DNA from: Nitrolancea sp040255925
Lineage (GTDB): Bacteria; Chloroflexota; Chloroflexia; Thermomicrobiales; Thermomicrobiaceae
Length of the DNA stretch: 25,698 bases
Assembly: GCA_040255925.1 (NCBI GenBank)
Contig: JBDZVX010000026.1
Location: 1-25,698, forward strand
Direction: 5' to 3'
Shown piece after piece: positions 23,670 to 25,698 of this stretch. A program made the translations under genes and the position numbers. Position 1 is the first letter of the stretch. Each line of letters begins with the position of its first letter. The notes beneath the pieces are model-generated. The model did not search any database. It was not told the DNA's origin and was given only the letters and a program-made list of their open reading frames with translations.

Positions 23670-24943
23670 CCCGGTGGGGCGATGAGGACCTGCCGCGACG
23701 CGTTGTCGTGACCGGCATCGGGGCGGTCACCCCGATCGGCGCCGGCGCGCGCGGACTCTGGAACGGCGTTGTTGAGTCCAGGCCGGTAATCCGCGCGATC
23801 GACCGCTTCGACGCCTCGGTCTTCCGTTCCCGCCTGGCCGCCCACGTCGATGACTTCGATCCAGCCGCCTATTTGGATACCCGCCAACTCCGGCGTCTCG
23901 ACCGGTTCTCGCAGTTCTCGGTCGCGGCAGCGCGCCAGGCGCTGGACGATGCCGGACTCCGCCCGAGTGGGTACGAACGGGAATCGAGCGGGGTCTCGAT
24001 CGGCTCGGCGCTCGGCGGAATCGCCTATGGTGAGGACCAGCACGAGCGCTTCGTGCGAAGCGGGCCACACGCGGTTTCGCCGCTGGTCGCGCTGACCGTA
24101 TTCGGCGGGGCCGGAGCCTGCAACGTGGCGATGGAATTCGATCTGCGCGGTCCGGTGACCGGGAACGCCAACTCCTGCGCCTCGGGTTCGGTAGCGATCG
24201 GGGAGGCCTTCCGGATGGTCCGATCCGGGGAGGTGATCGCGATGCTGGCCGGCGGTGCCGAGGCCCCGCTCTCCCCGCTGGCCTTCGGCGCGTTCGCGCT
24301 GATCAAGTCGATGTCCACCCGGAACGAGGCACCGGAATTGGCCAGCCGGCCATTTGACCGGGAGCGAGATGGCTTCGTGATGGGTGAAGGTGCGGCGCTC
24401 CTGCTCCTGGAAGAACGGGAGCACGCACGAGCCCGTGGCGCCCGGATCTACGCCGAACTGCTTGGCTTTGGCGCCACCAACGACGCCTATCATATGACCG
24501 CGCCCCGCCCCGACGGTTCGCAATCGGCGCGAGCCATCACTTGCGCGCTGCGGGATGCCGGGCTGCGGCCGGAGCACATCGACTACGTCAACGCCCACGC
24601 CAGCGCGACGCCGCTAAACGATAGCATCGAGGTGCTCGCCATCAAGCACGCCCTGGGTGACCACGCCTACCGCGTTCCGGTGACTGGGACCAAGGGACTC
24701 CACGGCCACGCGCTTGGCGCCAGCGGCGCCTTTGAGGCGGCCATCACCTGCATGGCGATCGATCATCAGTACGTGCCCGGTACCGCCAACCTCCTGGTGC
24801 CCGATCCGGCCTGCGATCTCCAGCATCTCCCAGCTAGCGGGCGCCCGCAGGTCATCCGCCACGTCATCTCTAACTCTTTCGGCTTCGGCGGTGTCAATGC
24901 CTGCCTCATCTTCGGCGCCCACATCAAAGAGCATGGCTCGTAG
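23666..24943 (+). CDS. Beta-ketoacyl-ACP synthase (FabF/KAS II type)
   Basis: A 425-residue ketosynthase. The catalytic triad is complete: Cys171 in NSCASG, His311 in NAHASATPLND and His348 in GTKGLHGHALGASG, with Lys343. The C-terminal NSFGFGGVNA is typical. It would condense an acyl chain with malonyl-ACP. The active-site motifs (NSCASG rather than TACATG; NAHASAT) differ slightly from housekeeping FabF, suggesting a specialised pathway enzyme. ATG 23666 gives the family N-terminus (RRVVVTGIGAVTPIG at about residue 11); the GTG at 23600 would add an unrelated stretch overlapping the cyclase. It is the last gene of a four-gene coupled unit; no acyl carrier protein is visible. Confidence 0.92.
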   Translation: MTRWGDEDLPRRVVVTGIGAVTPIGAGARGLWNGVVESRPVIRAIDRFDASVFRSRLAAHVDDFDPAAYLDTRQLRRLDRFSQFSVAAARQALDDAGLRPSGYERESSGVSIGSALGGIAYGEDQHERFVRSGPHAVSPLVALTVFGGAGACNVAMEFDLRGPVTGNANSCASGSVAIGEAFRMVRSGEVIAMLAGGAEAPLSPLAFGAFALIKSMSTRNEAPELASRPFDRERDGFVMGEGAALLLLEEREHARARGARIYAELLGFGATNDAYHMTAPRPDGSQSARAITCALRDAGLRPEHIDYVNAHASATPLNDSIEVLAIKHALGDHAYRVPVTGTKGLHGHALGASGAFEAAITCMAIDHQYVPGTANLLVPDPACDLQHLPASGRPQVIRHVISNSFGFGGVNACLIFGAHIKEHGS

Positions 24944-25698
24944 CGCCTGGGTGAAGTAGCAGGAACAGCACCAGCCGCTAGCGGCATAGCCGCCCGCCCG
25001 CTGAACTGCACGAGCGGCCTGGGTCACTCGCACGTACGCACCCTATCCGCGCGTCAGTTGGTTCGTTGCGCTACCGGCGGACCGACGGGTTCGCGCAAAC
25101 AGTGCCGGGACGCGGTGGCAGCTGGCGGACGGGAGACAACGGCATCACAACAGGATCAAGGCCCCTCCCAATGCCTCCTGAATATCTCTCACCAGCCTTC
25201 TCATGGAGATGAAATAAGCCAACGCCTGCGTAGTGAATGAACGCCAACGTGGTGGGCCGTAACCAGGTGGTCGCGCGACGCGTTTTAGCGCCGCATAGCC
25301 CCAACCGGCCGCGAGACCGGCCGAGTCTCGGCGTAAGGAGGAATCCGAAGGGTCACCGCCGGGGGACATTGAACGCCAAGTGTGACACCGGCGCTATCCA
25401 CGGCACGACCGGCGTGAACGTAACGCGCTGAAGAGTCGCGGTGAGCGGCACAAGAAAGTCTCCACGAGATGCGACCACGAGGCTGATGAATCGTTCAACA
25501 GCCGACGAAGGCTTGCGCTGCTCGTTGAACGGTCGCATTTGCAGACACCGCCAGGGCGAGAGCGTTGACAATGCCAACGTTTGCGTTATAACGGTGCCTG
25601 GAAAGCACTGTCACCGGGAAGGGAAAAGGAAAGGAGCTTATACGCGGGGGACAGGCTACCCGGCATCGATTCGGGAATTGCAGGATGAACCTCATGTG
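24944..25698. other. Right-end region without a confident gene
   Basis: About 755 bp. Several open frames of 60-80 codons on both strands overlap one another, lack ribosome binding sites and show no family features, so none is called. No tRNA was recognised. The only notable element is the promoter at 25565-25592. Confidence 0.5.
25565..25592 (+). promoter_or_regulatory. Strong sigma-70-type promoter reading out of the window
   Basis: A perfect TTGACA (25565-25570) is separated by 16 nt from TATAAC (25587-25592). A purine-rich GGGAAGGGAAAAGGAAAGGAG tract (25616-25636, shown split: GGGAAGGGAAAAGG / AAAGGAG) follows. The transcribed gene would lie mostly beyond the right edge; an ATG at 25685 is a possible but unsupported start. 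Confidence 0.5.

Noticed and set aside
23603..24598. Minus-strand 331-codon frame
   Set aside because: Antisense to the ketosynthase with its complete catalytic triad.

Overview
The window is high-GC bacterial chromosome and appears to come from one scaffold, since it carries a 100-N assembly gap. The gene content (RadC, MurJ, RfaE2, expanded WD40 proteins, a NasA/NarB-like molybdoenzyme) and the intergenic palindromic repeats fit Chloroflexota, most likely Thermomicrobia of the Sphaerobacter/Nitrolancea type. That assignment rests on general resemblance, not on a search.

Layout, left to right. Positions 1-49 hold the 5' end of a 16S rRNA gene on the minus strand, with two tandem promoters upstream. 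radC is divergent at 501-1223. A tyrosine-recombinase-like gene (1458-2596) is split by the N gap, which is flanked by a 55-bp exact duplication and so is probably an assembly artefact; three of its catalytic positions look substituted. A palindromic interspersed repeat follows (2612-2696; second, inverted copy at 15810-15899), then a minus-strand fusion of a phosphotransferase-like domain and a P-loop kinase (2707-4323).

The centre is the most unusual part: a 920-bp spacer followed by six consecutive, tightly spaced plus-strand genes (5244-10783). Each encodes only a WD40 propeller: five have seven repeats and the third has six. None has a signal peptide, membrane segment or enzymatic domain. 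Spacing of 24-33 nt and a strong ribosome binding site before each gene suggest a single operon.

Downstream are a small unknown protein and a convergent cold-shock protein whose stop codons overlap, a decayed amidase_3 pseudogene, and the overlapping pair rfaE2-murJ (cell-envelope functions). A minus-strand block follows (14811-19063): an unknown protein, a cupin, a NasA/NarB-like molybdopterin oxidoreductase and a Nudix-fold protein with a degraded catalytic box. Next come two plus-strand genes for exported proteins (19566-20854), the first with an amber codon at codon 3 of its apparent original start, ending in a hairpin terminator.

The last gene block (21202-24943) is a compact, overlapping operon: methyltransferase, FAD-dependent oxidoreductase, SRPBCC cyclase-like protein and an intact FabF-type ketosynthase. 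It looks like a small polyketide or fatty-acid-derived pathway without a visible acyl carrier protein. The final 755 bp contain no convincing gene, only a good promoter reading out of the window.
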